DNA of 33,567 bases from Paenibacillus sp. Soil787 (GCF_001429545.1 NZ_LMSP01000022.1:55560-89126); one strand, 5' to 3'. Numbered from the stretch's first letter, positions 1-7,450 are shown. The notes: generated by a model from the letters alone, not told the origin. Program-made: numbers and translations.

Positions 1-132
1 GTAAATGGTTTCCCAGAGACTGCCAAGTGGTGGGAGATACTCGGAAATGTGTCAACTCATAATGCATATCACATTGGTCAAATCTGTTATATTCGGAAGC
101 TACAAAAGGGCTGGAAAGTAAATACAAACTAA
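1..132 (+). CDS. DinB-like protein, C-terminal end (cut by window edge)
   Basis: The frame is open from the first base and encodes 43 residues, including the stretch STHNAYHIGQICYIRKLQ. DinB/YfiT-type four-helix proteins carry a metal-binding histidine pair in their last helix, and HNAYHIGQI fits that signature. The family is mostly linked to thiol-dependent or metal-dependent transferase chemistry, but this protein's substrate cannot be read from the fragment. The stop is followed within about 30 bases by a partial copy of the window's hairpin repeat. A second, broken DinB-type gene lies at 19824. The family call is fairly secure; the start and N-terminus lie outside the window. Confidence 0.6.
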   Translation, partial: VNGFPETAKWWEILGNVSTHNAYHIGQICYIRKLQKGWKVNTN

Positions 133-156
133 GAAAAATTACCTAGCATAAATAGT

Positions 157-222
157 GAAGGGACTTGCAACGCGGCAGTTCCTCTTTTGTTCATTCAAGT
201 AACGGGCAGGATACTTTGGTGG
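157..222 (+). repeat. Hairpin repeat, hairpin + R half
   Basis: A weak hairpin ending in CGGCAGTTCCTCTTTTG is followed by R (AAGTAACGGGCAGGATA at about 197-213). It belongs to a subfamily with the copies near 1951 and 18173, which share a GCGGCAG...CCTCTTTTG arm. No clear L motif lies upstream. Confidence 0.7.
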
Positions 223-454
223 CTGCCTTGAATTAATAGAGGTTAGTTTAATCTCTAACTACCAATGGTTTTAGGAAAGAAGGCACGTTATGAAACTTAG
301 AGGGACAATGACAGAACAAGTATACCGAAAAGAATTAAAGTCTCAAAATTTCATTTGTTCAATGACATATCCATGCGCAGGTTCTTAAACATTAGTAGAG
401 AGACCTTTCCCACAATGAAGACAACGCACACTTTATCATGGACACCCGAACAAG

Positions 455-670
455 GTGAGGATATATTTAGCTTTCTTATATATACTCACTCAGTTAAAGG
501 ACAACTTAAGAGCCCTTCAAACCGCCCTGCAAACAAAGAAATATATCCCGAAACCAGTAAGGCGCGTGTACATCGACAAAAGTGATGGAAGCCAGAGGCC
601 GTTAGGTATACCTGCTGTCGTAGATCGCATCACGCAAGCAGCAGTGAAGCAAATTTTGGAGCCGATTTAA
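455..670 (+). pseudogene. Group II intron reverse transcriptase/maturase fragment (RT N-terminal part)
   Basis: The 71-residue frame contains PKPVRRVYIDKSDGSQRPLG followed by IPAVVDRITQAAVKQILEPI. That is the RT0/RT1 signature of LtrA-type group II intron proteins, in which a Pro-Val-Arg-Arg-Val segment precedes LGIPxVxDRxxQ. The catalytic YADD motif, the X domain and the endonuclease domain are all missing. The frame stops at 670, about 10 bases before a HAD-phosphatase frame begins in a different frame, so this is an insertion or recombination scar. There is no sign of diversity-generating retroelement partners. Functionally it is dead. The family call is good from the motif alone. Confidence 0.7.
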
Positions 671-680
671 TCAATCGTTT

Positions 681-1166
681 ATGGAGCATTACGGGTTTAG
701 CTGCGATGAGGCATTGACCGCTGTCCGGCATTATCGGGCATATTTTAAAGATGTCGGCCTATTTGAAAATGAAGTGTACGCGGGCATCTCCCATCTACTT
801 CAACTGCTGTAAAATCAGGGGAAAAATCTGTTTGTCGCGACCTCCAAGCCGACCGTGTTTGCTGAGAACATCGTTAACCACTTTCATCTGGGTACGTTTT
901 TCAATGGCATTTATGGCAGCGAGCTGGATGGGACGCGATCGGATAATGGTGAGCTAATCAGCTATATCATAAATGAACTTGGGATGGATCGCACGAGTGC
1001 AGTCATGGTCGGGGACCGGAAATACGACATCATAGAAGCCGTGAAAAATGGGATTGCCTCCATCGGCGTCGGTTACGGCTACGGCAGTGAAAATGAGCTG
1101 CAGGATGCTGGAACTACGTATTACTGCAAAAGTATGAAGGAGCTGATGGCGTGGTTTTTACGCTAG
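681..1166 (+). pseudogene. HAD-family phosphatase (phosphoglycolate-phosphatase-like), truncated and with an in-frame stop
   Basis: A single frame reads FMEHYGFSCDEALTAVRHY and continues to a TAA at 810-812. It then resumes with NQGKNLFVATSKPTVFAENI and ends in SMKELMAWFLR. VATSKP is HAD motif II and VMVGDRKYDI is motif III/IV (GDxxxD). The N-terminal DxDGT nucleophile motif is absent, because the gene is cut where the group II RT fragment joins it. The internal TAA sits where family members usually have lysine, so it is probably an AAA-to-TAA change. With no nucleophile the product cannot be a working phosphatase. A complete repeat follows about 100 bases downstream. Confidence 0.75.
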
Positions 1167-1268
1167 GCGTTTCAGTACTTGGGACGGAACGAAGACGAGA
1201 AGCCATAAAATCCTGTACAAAGTTCTTAAAGAAGGGAAGAATACTTTGAAATATATTCCCTACCCTCA

Positions 1269-1350
1269 ACAAACGGAAAACGATAGCGGAACAGCGGATG
1301 CCTATGCATCCGTTTTTTGTTAACTGAACTAACTGGCAGGTTAGTTGCAA
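1269..1350 (+). repeat. Hairpin repeat, complete (L + hairpin + R)
   Basis: L is AAACGGAAAACGATAGCGGA (1271-1290). The hairpin GGATGC..GCATCC runs to a TTTTTTG tail (1293-1319). R is TAACTGGCAGGTTAGTT (1330-1346). The stem differs completely in sequence from the GGCTGCC type, yet position and structure are kept. The T-tail makes it a plausible terminator. Confidence 0.8.
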
Positions 1351-1390
1351 CGGTTATAAGGGAAAATGGAAGTGAGGTGAAAACAACAGA

Positions 1391-1619
1391 TGAGTAAACG
1401 CGATGAATTCTTACGCTTAATTCGTGAAATGCCATGCGTGGTGAAGAAATAATATTTGACCCTCAAAATGAGGACAAAGAAGGCATCAAAATGATGCAGA
1501 AACAATCTGTTGAGGATTTAGATGATGCAAAGAGGAGAGTAACTTTATTATCGACGCTAAAAGAGCTATTTGATAATAACCCCAATAATCCGTTCACCTT
1601 ACCAAGAACGAATGACTGA
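1391..1619 (+). pseudogene. Small hypothetical protein, frameshifted
   Basis: An ATG at 1391 opens MSKRDEFLRLIREMP, which soon runs into a stop. The next frame continues RGEEIIFDPQNEDKEGIK and ends at 1619 in LPRTND. Removing two bases near 1436 would join them as REMP-RGEEII, giving a charged, mostly helical protein of about 75 residues. The ribosome site GAAGTGAGG lies upstream. I do not recognise the family. It sits between two repeat copies, like the other single-gene units. The two-base insertion is an inference from how well the frames join. Confidence 0.45.
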
Positions 1620-1635
1620 TTTTTTATCTTGTTCA

Positions 1636-1661
1636 TTGAGCAAACGGCGAACGATAGCATC
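1636..1661 (+). repeat. Solo L motif
   Basis: TTGAGCAAACGGCGAACGAT is a diverged L motif with one extra base. No hairpin or R motif follows. It lies 17 bases after the stop of the upstream small gene. Confidence 0.55.
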
Positions 1662-1734
1662 ATGAAAGAATGCAATTTTTTAATAACGATTTTGTTAGAA
1701 TATTATTATTCCTTCTGCTTGTTAGGGGAGGCGA

Positions 1735-1914
1735 TTGTTCCCAATAAAGCGTTATTATCCCTTCTTAGTTTGGCTAACTATGTATATAGTCGCGATGTCA
1801 ATTCTTTTTATAATGCCAAGAATTAATGGATGGTTGATGATGATAATTCTGTTTATCGTAGCCACAGCGATAAACCTTTTTTTTCCATTTAAGACCTTGA
1901 GAGAAAAGGATTGA
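1735..1914 (+). CDS. Small two-helix membrane protein (59 aa)
   Basis: A TTG start preceded by GGGGAGG opens a 59-residue frame beginning MFPIKRYYPFLVWL. It has two hydrophobic segments, about residues 10-27 and 33-51. Between them is a short basic turn (PRINGW), and the tail PFKTLREKD is charged. The topology suggests an inner-membrane hairpin with both ends in the cytoplasm. Small proteins of this kind are common in Firmicutes; no function can be inferred. It lies between a solo L motif and a complete repeat, which fits the one-gene-per-repeat layout. The start rests on the strong ribosome site, and the composition is convincingly protein-like. Confidence 0.55.
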   Translation: MFPIKRYYPFLVWLTMYIVAMSILFIMPRINGWLMMIILFIVATAINLFFPFKTLREKD

Positions 1915-1927
1915 GGAGAATTGTTGT

Positions 1928-2008
1928 TTAACTAATGAGAAACTAAGTTGAGGGGCTAGCTTCGCGGCAGCTCCTCTTTTGCTTATAAAAGTAACAGGAA
2001 GGTTATTT
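1928..2008 (+). repeat. Hairpin repeat, complete but diverged
   Basis: L is AACTAATGAGAAACTAAGTT (1930-1949). The hairpin arm pair GAGGGGCTAG.../...CAGCTCCTC ends in a T-run (1949-1979). R is GTAACAGGAAGGTTA (1991-2005). It lies 13 bases after the stop of the small membrane protein. A second copy starts only about 20 bases later, so the two are in tandem with no gene between them. Confidence 0.75.
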
Positions 2009-2028
2009 GAAAAGTAAACCCCCTTATT

Positions 2029-2113
2029 CCGCTAACGGAAACAATAGTTCAATCAATATAGCATGAAGGCACCAGATGATCGGCTGGCTTTTCTCAACTA
2101 AACGGGTCTAGAA
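2029..2113 (+). repeat. Hairpin repeat, complete
   Basis: L is GCTAACGGAAACAATAGTTC (2031-2050), close to consensus. An imperfect hairpin GAAGGCACC...GGCTGGCTTTT follows (2064-2092). R is degenerate (CTAAACGGGTCTAGAA). Confidence 0.75.
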
Positions 2114-2312
2114 CCAAAACAAAGAGGGATATATATGTTCTTGTCCTCTGACACGACTTTGAATATTATGAACATGTCTAAAAAACCAGCGCCCAATAAG
2201 GGATTTCGGGTTTGAGGTTTTGGCAGTAGACAAAATTTAGGAACTGTACTACGCGAAGCAATTATAGTATATTTTAAGAATCATTCGAAGGACCTTGGTA
2301 CCTTTCGGTGTT
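2114..2312. other. Intergenic leader before the cysteine desulfidase gene
   Basis: No convincing gene was found. An ATATATGTTCTTGTC word at 2131-2145 matches the arm of the palindromic cluster at 19483-19606. A CCTTGGTACC segment close to the gene superficially recalls a T-box, but the rest of a T-box is not recognisable. Confidence 0.4.
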
Positions 2313-2325
2313 AAGGAGGTACATC

Positions 2326-3606
2326 TTGAAGACGACGACATTCATAAACATACTGAAAAACGAACTCGTTATCGCGCTTGGTTGCACGGAGCCAGTTGCG
2401 ATCGCGTTAGCTGCGGCAAAGGCACGCTCTTATGTGGATGGCATTATTGACAAAATTACTGTTTATGCAAGTGCAGGTATAATCAAGAATGCACTAGCAG
2501 TTGGTATACCCGGTACAGGCCTTACAGGGATCGATTTTGTCGCTGCATTAGGTGCAATTGCTGGTAATGCCGAGAAACAGTTAGAGGTGCTTGCTGATAT
2601 TAAGCCCGAAGATATTTCTGTGGCGAAGGCAATGGTTGAACAAGGCGTTTCTGTGGTCCATCTCGCTGATACACCAAGGAAATTATATATTGAGGTCATT
2701 ATCGAAACAGAGCATAGGTATGCGAAGGTTGTTATTACTGATAATCATACGAATATATCGCTGGTAGAAGTTGATGGGCAGGTTGTTGACACTGGAGGCT
2801 GCGCAAACGCAAGTTTCAAGAGCTCTAATGAGGAACGGGGCGAACTAACGATCGATTCTATTGTGGAATTCGTGAATTCCGTTGATCTTGAAGATCTCAG
2901 TTTGGTCAAGCAAAGCATTGAATTGAACCGTAAGGCAGGATTAGATGGCTTGGCGCATGCGTACGGTCTCGAAGTCGGTAAGACGATTAAAGAAAATGTG
3001 CAAAAAGGTATTTTGTCAGACGATTTAATATCTCATGCCATGGCTCTCGCGGCTGCAGGTTCGGATGCTCGGATGGCTGGATCCACCATGCCCGTGATGG
3101 CGAATTCTGGAAGCGGCAATCAAGGCATTGCAGCGACAAACCCTGTTGTAGCAGCTGCAGAAAAGCTTGGTGCATCTGAGGAAAAACTCATCCGTGCTGT
3201 TGCTCTGAGCCATTTAGTCACCATTCATATCAAATCAAAATTTGGAAGATTATCCGCATTATGCGGAGTCACTGTATCCGGTACGGGTGCAAGCTGCGGT
3301 ATTACCTATCTGCTTGGAGGAGGGATAACGGAGATTAAAGCCGCGATCCAAAACATGCTCGGTAATGTGACCGGGATGATGTGTGATGGAGCAAAAGGTG
3401 GCTGCGCCATGAAAGTTGCGACCTGTACTAGTGCAGCGGTACAATCTGCACTTCTCGCATCAAAAGGTATGACCATTTCCTCGACGAATGGATTTATCGA
3501 AAATGACGCTGAGAAGACAATCGAAAACTTTTGCCGTATAGGGAATGAGGCAACGTCCGAGATTGACAATCTTATTCTTGAAATGATGTTGAACAAAGAC
3601 ATATAG
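2326..3606 (+). CDS. cyuA: L-cysteine desulfidase family protein (CyuA/YhaM, UPF0597)
   Basis: The product is about 426 residues, which is the normal family length. The start is TTG at 2326 because AAGGAGGT (2313-2320) lies five bases before it; the earlier in-frame GTG at 2308 would include that site. The family splits L-cysteine to pyruvate, ammonia and sulfide (some members act on serine) using an oxygen-sensitive [4Fe-4S] cluster. Visible family signatures are LGCTEPVAIALA near residue 20, MPVMANSGSGNQGI mid-protein, SCGITYLLGGG, and MCDGAKGGCAMK near the C-terminus. These supply the candidate cluster cysteines. The enzyme is cytoplasmic and stands alone, in a repeat-free block. It is intact, unlike many array genes. 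The family call is strong; the preferred substrate is inferred. Confidence 0.88.
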   Translation: MKTTTFINILKNELVIALGCTEPVAIALAAAKARSYVDGIIDKITVYASAGIIKNALAVGIPGTGLTGIDFVAALGAIAGNAEKQLEVLADIKPEDISVAKAMVEQGVSVVHLADTPRKLYIEVIIETEHRYAKVVITDNHTNISLVEVDGQVVDTGGCANASFKSSNEERGELTIDSIVEFVNSVDLEDLSLVKQSIELNRKAGLDGLAHAYGLEVGKTIKENVQKGILSDDLISHAMALAAAGSDARMAGSTMPVMANSGSGNQGIAATNPVVAAAEKLGASEEKLIRAVALSHLVTIHIKSKFGRLSALCGVTVSGTGASCGITYLLGGGITEIKAAIQNMLGNVTGMMCDGAKGGCAMKVATCTSAAVQSALLASKGMTISSTNGFIENDAEKTIENFCRIGNEATSEIDNLILEMMLNKDI

Positions 3607-3647
3607 AATTCGCGTCCTATCACCAATAGGCATTAAATATTGAACTT

Positions 3648-3679
3648 AGACCCTCAGTACGATGCTGTCGGTCTCTTTT
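3648..3679 (+). terminator. Probable intrinsic terminator of the desulfidase gene
   Basis: AGACC at 3648-3652 can pair with GGTCT about 17 bases later, followed by a run of T. The stem is short and the loop large, so strength is uncertain. Confidence 0.4.
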
Positions 3680-3722
3680 TGCTACTCAGTAATCTGGATT
3701 AATGCATAATTCCTGCCATTTA

Positions 3723-4125
3723 TTAATTGCAGATCGTTCCTTGGACCATCCTGAGCATACTTTTTTTGACCTTCTTAATTCTGTATTTGCAGTTCCACTG
3801 ATACTTCCCCATTTTTAAGGAGCCCGACAAAAAAGTCCCCGTAAAGACCGCTGCAAAAGCCCTTTTTTGAGAAAATGGTTCTTTAGATTTGGAAAAAGTA
3901 AGCAAGATAAGAAAAAGCAGCCCGTCCCTCATCCAAGGGCGTGCCGCTTCTGCTTTTTTAACCTCACCTTTCGTTTTGCATTGACTACGAATGCAGTAAG
4001 ATAAGCATGTATTCACATGCGAATTAGACCTCGGTATTTGGCCGTAACCATTCCGTGGAATCTCTTCATGACTTAATTCATGTGCTCAATTATGGGTCTT
4101 CGCTTGATCAATTCTTTTTGTCTAT
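3723..4125 (-). pseudogene. Transposase relic (IS1182/IS5-like DDE, C-terminal part)
   Basis: On the minus strand one frame from about 4122 reads ELIKRRPIIEHMN, a stop, then VMKRFHGMVTAKYRGLIRM. A second stop is followed by IHAYLTAFVVNAKRKV. Transposases of the IS1182/IS5 type have an R-R-x-x-I/V-E-H block containing the last catalytic Glu, then an x-M-K-R-x-x-G-M segment and a helix rich in Leu and Ala. The order matches. With two in-frame stops and no N-terminal part it is dead. The tail downstream of about 3960 is shifted into other frames. A plus-strand hairpin (AAAAGCAG...CTGCTTTT, 3914-3958) lies inside the relic. The family call is tentative. Confidence 0.45.
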
Positions 4126-4191
4126 CCGTTTTTCTGCAATATAATGTTTAAAACTTGATGAAAACTAATAAAACTGAAGGAGGGGACTTTC

Positions 4192-4296
4192 GTGGATATT
4201 TTATTTGCCTTACTGGCTTTTTTCTTTATGATGTTATTCCTAAGCACACTTCGTGCGTTGATAAATAAGGATGAAGTAAATAGTACTAATCGTTAG
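4192..4296 (+). CDS. Small single-pass membrane peptide (34 aa)
   Basis: A GTG start lies seven bases after a very strong ribosome site (GAAGGAGGGG, 4177-4186). The peptide begins VDILFALLAFFFMMLFLSTL, which is one membrane-spanning segment, and ends with a charged tail INKDEVNSTNR. No family is recognised. It lies about 80 bases upstream of the ZTP riboswitch and is probably transcribed separately from it. Its strong ribosome site and clean composition argue that it is real, but a peptide this short cannot be proved from sequence alone. Confidence 0.5.
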   Translation: MDILFALLAFFFMMLFLSTLRALINKDEVNSTNR

Positions 4297-4378
4297 GGTA
4301 ATTGCCATAATTACCGAATTACTGACAAACGCTTGTAAATAATGAAGCTATCGAGTAAAATTTTCTCAACAATCATAC

Positions 4379-4446
4379 TGTGTGTTACTGGCGTGAACAT
4401 GGTGAACCATGAGGGAGCACACAGAATAACAGTCGTACGCCTGGGC
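4379..4446 (+). promoter_or_regulatory. ZTP (ZMP) riboswitch, pfl motif
   Basis: The outer stem CTGTGTG (4379-4385) pairs with CACACAG (4418-4424). The conserved TACTGGCG block follows the 5' strand, and GAGGGAGC precedes the 3' strand. After a short linker comes the hallmark 3' element CGCCTGGGC (4438-4446). These are the invariant parts of the pfl/ZTP aptamer, which binds the purine-pathway intermediate ZMP or ZTP. It leads directly into a terminator and then an AICAR formyltransferase gene, the classic context, so ligand binding should turn the gene on when 10-formyl-tetrahydrofolate is short. Confidence 0.9.
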
Positions 4447-4447
4447 A

Positions 4448-4480
4448 AAGTATTTGGACTTAAGTCTGAGTACTTTTTTT
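4448..4480 (+). terminator. Riboswitch-controlled intrinsic terminator
   Basis: AAGTA and GGACT pair with AGTCT and TACTT, ending in seven T residues. It follows the ZTP aptamer by two bases, as expected for a transcriptional on-switch in which the ligand-bound pseudoknot competes with the terminator. Confidence 0.8.
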
Positions 4481-4504
4481 ATTTTCTGAAAGGGGTTTAA
4501 GTAC

Positions 4505-5671
4505 ATGGAATTAGATCTTCGGTATGGAATGAATCCACATCAAAAGAAGGCAAGGTTATATTCGACAGAAAAATTGCCCATAAAGATTTTGAATGGCGAG
4601 GCAAGCTACATTAACTTTTTAGATGCATTAAATGCTTTCCAACTTGTTCGAGAGCTTAGGCGAAGTATTGGTCAACCGTCAGCAGCCTCGTTTAAGCATG
4701 TAAGTCCAGCTGGTGCAGCTGTTTATTCTCCATTGAGTGACTCGCTTGTCAAATCTTATTTCGTTGAAGGTTTAGAGCTATCTCCGTTGGCTATTGCATA
4801 CGCAAGAGCCAGAGGAGCAGATCGGATGTCTTCATTTGGTGACTGTGCGGCTTTTAGTGATCGGGTTGATGTGACTATAGCAAATTTACTTAAAAAAGAG
4901 GTCTCCGATATCATTGTTGCACCAGGATATGATGAGGATGCTTTAGCTGTCTTAAAAATGAAAAAGAACGGAAAATACCTCATCCTTGAGATCGATCCAG
5001 AATTTATACCTGACCCAATCGAAAGAAGATCAGTGTTCGGCATCACAATGGAACAAGAAAGAAATGATGTAGAGATTTCGGATGAAATCTTTAAGAACAT
5101 TGTAACCACACAACGAATAATACCGGATAACTCTAAGAGGGATCTTCTAGTTGCTCTGATTACCCTCAAATATACACAATCCAACTCCGTTTGTTTTGCA
5201 TTCGATGGACAAACAATTGGAATTGGTGCAGGACAGCAATCACGGATTCATTGTACACGACTTGCAGCTGGAAAAGCCGATAATTGGTGGCTAAGGCAAC
5301 ACCCAATTGTACAGCAAATGAATTTCCGTGCTGGAATATCCCGTACTGAGATAAATAATGCAATTGACGGCTGGACGAATGAGGACTTTACTCCTGCCGA
5401 AGAAAAGCAGTGGAGACAATACTACTTTAATGTGGTGCCTGAACGACTTACGAAAGCTGAAAAACAACAGTGGCTAACATGCTTAAAAGAAGTTTCCTAT
5501 GCTTCCGATGCTTTTCTGCCTTTCCGTGATAATATTGATCGAGCTGCTCAAAGTGGTGTCAGGTACTTAGTTCAAACCGGTAATTCGTTGCGTGATGAAC
5601 AAGTCATAGAAGCAGTAAACCAATATGGAATGGTAATGGCCTATTCGGGTATCCGTTTGTTTCATCATTAA
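4505..5671 (+). CDS. Stand-alone AICAR formyltransferase (PurH transformylase domain)
   Basis: The 388-residue protein matches the C-terminal formyltransferase domain of PurH without the IMP cyclohydrolase domain; that stand-alone form occurs in many Firmicutes. It moves a formyl group from 10-formyl-tetrahydrofolate to AICAR (ZMP) in purine synthesis. MELDLRYGMNPHQKKARLY is the conserved opening. The Lys-His pair at residues 64-65 (ASFKHVSPAG) aligns with the catalytic KH pair of PurH. ARARGADRMSSFGDCAAFSD and SNSVCFAFDGQTIGIGAGQQ are further signatures. The ATG follows AAAGGGG by nine bases. The ZTP riboswitch and terminator upstream mean it is likely induced when ZMP accumulates under folate stress, so it may act as a backup to the purine-operon PurH. 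It is intact. Confidence 0.92.
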   Translation: MELDLRYGMNPHQKKARLYSTEKLPIKILNGEASYINFLDALNAFQLVRELRRSIGQPSAASFKHVSPAGAAVYSPLSDSLVKSYFVEGLELSPLAIAYARARGADRMSSFGDCAAFSDRVDVTIANLLKKEVSDIIVAPGYDEDALAVLKMKKNGKYLILEIDPEFIPDPIERRSVFGITMEQERNDVEISDEIFKNIVTTQRIIPDNSKRDLLVALITLKYTQSNSVCFAFDGQTIGIGAGQQSRIHCTRLAAGKADNWWLRQHPIVQQMNFRAGISRTEINNAIDGWTNEDFTPAEEKQWRQYYFNVVPERLTKAEKQQWLTCLKEVSYASDAFLPFRDNIDRAAQSGVRYLVQTGNSLRDEQVIEAVNQYGMVMAYSGIRLFHH

Positions 5672-5678
5672 TATGTTG

Positions 5679-5798
5679 GAGTAACGAAATACGAGAGTTC
5701 AATGAAGCTGCCGCGGGATCGTTCGGCAGCTTCATTCCGCTAACTGGCAGAATAGTGCGAACAAACTCTTGACACAACAAGGACGGGCAGGATTGTAA
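5679..5798 (+). repeat. Hairpin repeat, complete, with a second R motif
   Basis: L is GTAACGAAATACGAGAGTTC (5681-5700). The hairpin AATGAAGCTGCCG...CGGCAGCTTCATT spans 5701-5736. R is CTAACTGGCAGAATAGT (5740-5756). A further R-like word GGACGGGCAGGATTGT lies at 5780-5796. The long stem (AATGAAG/CTTCATT) differs from other copies but pairs perfectly. Confidence 0.88.
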
Positions 5799-5876
5799 AA
5801 TTTTGGTGATCCCCGTAACTTTCCATGATATTACATCGTAATAAGTTGTAAGAAGACTTGGAGAGGGGTATGAAGG

Positions 5877-6332
5877 TTGAAATGGATAATTAGCATGATC
5901 GTATTGTGCGCAATTGTTCTAAACGGCTGCACTGAGGGATCAAATTATTACGGAGGCATTAAAAAAACAGATTATCCCGAAATGACTGATCCGAATATAG
6001 AATATGTTTATGAATTTAAGGGACATAGCGATAATTGGGGAGCTGTTATGTTCGTTTACAAAATGAAAAATTCGGATAAGGTGGCTGAGAAAGAATTTCT
6101 AGTGTATAACGGGAAAGACCCGAAACCAACCGGTGAAATTTCTACTGGATATGCTGTAGGTGACGCTGTTGGAGGTGGTAGCATAACTGTCAAGGAAACG
6201 CCCGAAAAGGGAATATATCTTTTTGGTCCATCGGCAGGAACTGTTGCTCCGACTCAAGATTCAACAGTAAAGTTACTTGTTAAATGGAAAGGGCATTCAG
6301 AGATAATTGAACTTAAGACTGAGACGAAATGA
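5877..6332 (+). CDS. Predicted lipoprotein (151 aa), function unknown
   Basis: A TTG start follows a GAGAGGGGTATGAAGG ribosome region. The N-terminus MKWIISMIVLCAIVLNGC is a lipoprotein signal with lipobox LNGC, so Cys18 should be lipidated and the protein anchored outside the membrane. The mature part is rich in Gly, Lys and beta-strand-like segments (YVYEFKGHSDNWGAVMFVYK, then VKLLVKWKGHSEIIELK), suggesting a small beta-sandwich domain. I do not recognise a named family. An out-of-frame ATG at 5870 stops quickly and was not used. The gene lies between two repeats as a single-gene unit and is intact. Confidence 0.7.
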   Translation: MKWIISMIVLCAIVLNGCTEGSNYYGGIKKTDYPEMTDPNIEYVYEFKGHSDNWGAVMFVYKMKNSDKVAEKEFLVYNGKDPKPTGEISTGYAVGDAVGGGSITVKETPEKGIYLFGPSAGTVAPTQDSTVKLLVKWKGHSEIIELKTETK

Positions 6333-6357
6333 CGTGCTAAATATTAGAGATGGCATT

Positions 6358-6412
6358 TCGCTAACGGAAACGATAGTTGCATATAGGAGCAGTTTAACTC
6401 AAGTAACAAAAG
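6358..6412 (+). repeat. Repeat lacking its hairpin (L + weak R)
   Basis: L is GCTAACGGAAACGATAGTTG (6360-6379), near-perfect. About 20 bases later TCAAGTAACAAAAGTG (6399-6414) resembles the start of R. No hairpin lies between them, so this looks like a collapsed copy. Confidence 0.65.
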
Positions 6413-6423
6413 TGAGGGAGAGT

Positions 6424-6881
6424 ATGAATATTGTTCTTATAGGTATGTCTGGAGCTGGCAAGAGCACATTGGGTGTATTGCTTGCAAAAGCTTTAGGAAT
6501 GGACTTCGTGGATACAGATATTGTTATACAACAACATCATGGTAGGTTGCTACAAGATATTATTGACAATGATGGTATCGAAAAGTTTTTGGAAATCGAA
6601 GAAGATCTGTGTCTGAGTTGCAACTAAAAAATTGTGTTCTTTCTACAGGTGGAAGCGTTATATATTCAGAAAGAGCTATGGATATCCTTAAACAAAATGG
6701 CCAGATTATTTATTTGCATGTCCCATATGAAGAAATTAAGCAAAGAATAATAAACATAACAACCAGGGGCATTGTTATAAAGAAAGGAAATAGTCTTAAG
6801 GACGTTTACGACGAACGAGTCCCTTTATACAATTGGAGACGATATTGCAGAATTTATTATAATACAAAGCGAGTTGAATGA
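6424..6881 (+). pseudogene. Shikimate-kinase-like P-loop protein, frameshifted copy
   Basis: ATG at 6424 starts MNIVLIGMSGAGKSTLGVLL, a Walker A motif (GMSGAGKST) in the AroK fold. It is followed by FVDTDIVIQQ, the DTD substrate/Mg motif. One base is missing near 6606 compared with the intact paralogue at 26232, so the frame breaks after IEE and resumes as SELQLKNCVLSTGGSVIYSE. A second shift near 6830 seems to move the C-terminus into a frame reading TIGDDIAEFIIIQSELNDEA, which runs into the repeat hairpin. The two copies are otherwise very close. True shikimate kinases have GGG where both copies have TGGS, so the substrate may not be shikimate. The stop codon lies inside the repeat's partial L motif. 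Confidence 0.75.
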
Positions 6882-6932
6882 CGAAGCTGCCGGCACGATC
6901 GGCAGCTTCGTTACGTTAACGGGCAGTATACT
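6866..6932 (+). repeat. Hairpin repeat (partial L + hairpin + R)
   Basis: A remnant of L (AAGCGAGTTGAAT) leads into a perfect hairpin CGAAGCTGCCGG...CGGCAGCTTCG (6882-6910). R is GTTAACGGGCAGTATACTTC (6915-6934). The upstream pseudogene reads into the left edge. Confidence 0.85.
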
Positions 6933-6990
6933 TCCAATATGTGCTAATATGTATGGTAGCGTTACGAGCTGATACTGGGGGATCTAAGCC

Positions 6991-7431
6991 ATGACTAATA
7001 TAAACTTTCTGGAGACAAGATTAGCCAGCAGATATGGAGATGATGTTTCAAAAGAAAAGAATAACACAGTATTTGCTGACTTAATCATTGATTCGGTATC
7101 CTTATTTCAAAGGCTGAAAGAGTACGACTTCGTATCTGCCTTTGGTTGGGGTAATGATGAGCATCAACAGCTTATTACTGATTACTTTTTATTTAAATAT
7201 CCCTTTGAATTTAAGTATCATAGGTATCCAATATTGATTTGTCCGCAATGCGGTGATTTAGAATGTGGATATATTTCTGTAGCTATAGATAAAGAGTCAG
7301 ATATTGTTGAGTGGAGTAATTTTTACTTAGAACATAATAATCAACCACTCAATATTGGACCTTTCCAATTTAAATGGGATAACTACAAATCAGCAATAGA
7401 GAAAGCTTATGAAATCGGTCGACTACGCTAA
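6991..7431 (+). CDS. Hypothetical protein with a CPQCGxxxCG motif (146 aa)
   Basis: ATG at 6991 follows GGGGGATC. The N-terminal half is helical. The middle carries an aromatic stretch (YPFEFKYHRYPILICPQCGD) whose Cys pattern CPQCGDLECG could bind a metal. After that, IVEWSNFYLEHN and IGPFQFKWDNYKSAIEKAYE look like a small alpha/beta fold. The segment ICPxCGDxxCGxIxV recalls a family of small bacterial proteins of unknown role, some found near toxin systems, but I cannot name it with confidence. The stop codon TAA is the TAA of the repeat's CGCTAACGG, so gene and repeat overlap by five bases. Confidence 0.7.
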   Translation: MTNINFLETRLASRYGDDVSKEKNNTVFADLIIDSVSLFQRLKEYDFVSAFGWGNDEHQQLITDYFLFKYPFEFKYHRYPILICPQCGDLECGYISVAIDKESDIVEWSNFYLEHNNQPLNIGPFQFKWDNYKSAIEKAYEIGRLR

Positions 7432-7450
7432 CGGAAACGATAGTTCAAAA
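7427..7450 (+). repeat. Solo L motif overlapping the gene end
   Basis: CGCTAACGGAAACGATAGTT (7427-7446) is a perfect L. No hairpin or R motif follows in the next 270 bases. It provides the stop codon of the upstream gene. Confidence 0.8.

Noticed and set aside
455..670. Retron or diversity-generating retroelement, because an RT fragment lies near many repeats
   Set aside because: The fragment carries only the LtrA-type RT0/RT1 region, with no catalytic YADD, msr/msd-like RNA, template repeat or target gene.
2280..2312. T-box or other riboswitch before the cysteine desulfidase gene (CCTTGGTACC resembles a T-box bulge)
   Set aside because: No specifier stem, antiterminator or terminator could be drawn, so it was not called.
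3914..3958. Plus-strand terminator hairpin AAAAGCAG...CTGCTTTT
   Set aside because: It lies inside a decayed minus-strand transposase and far from any plus-strand stop, so its function is doubtful; it is mentioned only under the relic.
4756..5184. Minus-strand ORF of 142 codons within the AICAR formyltransferase gene
   Set aside because: It is a shadow frame of a strongly conserved plus-strand gene, with no start signal.
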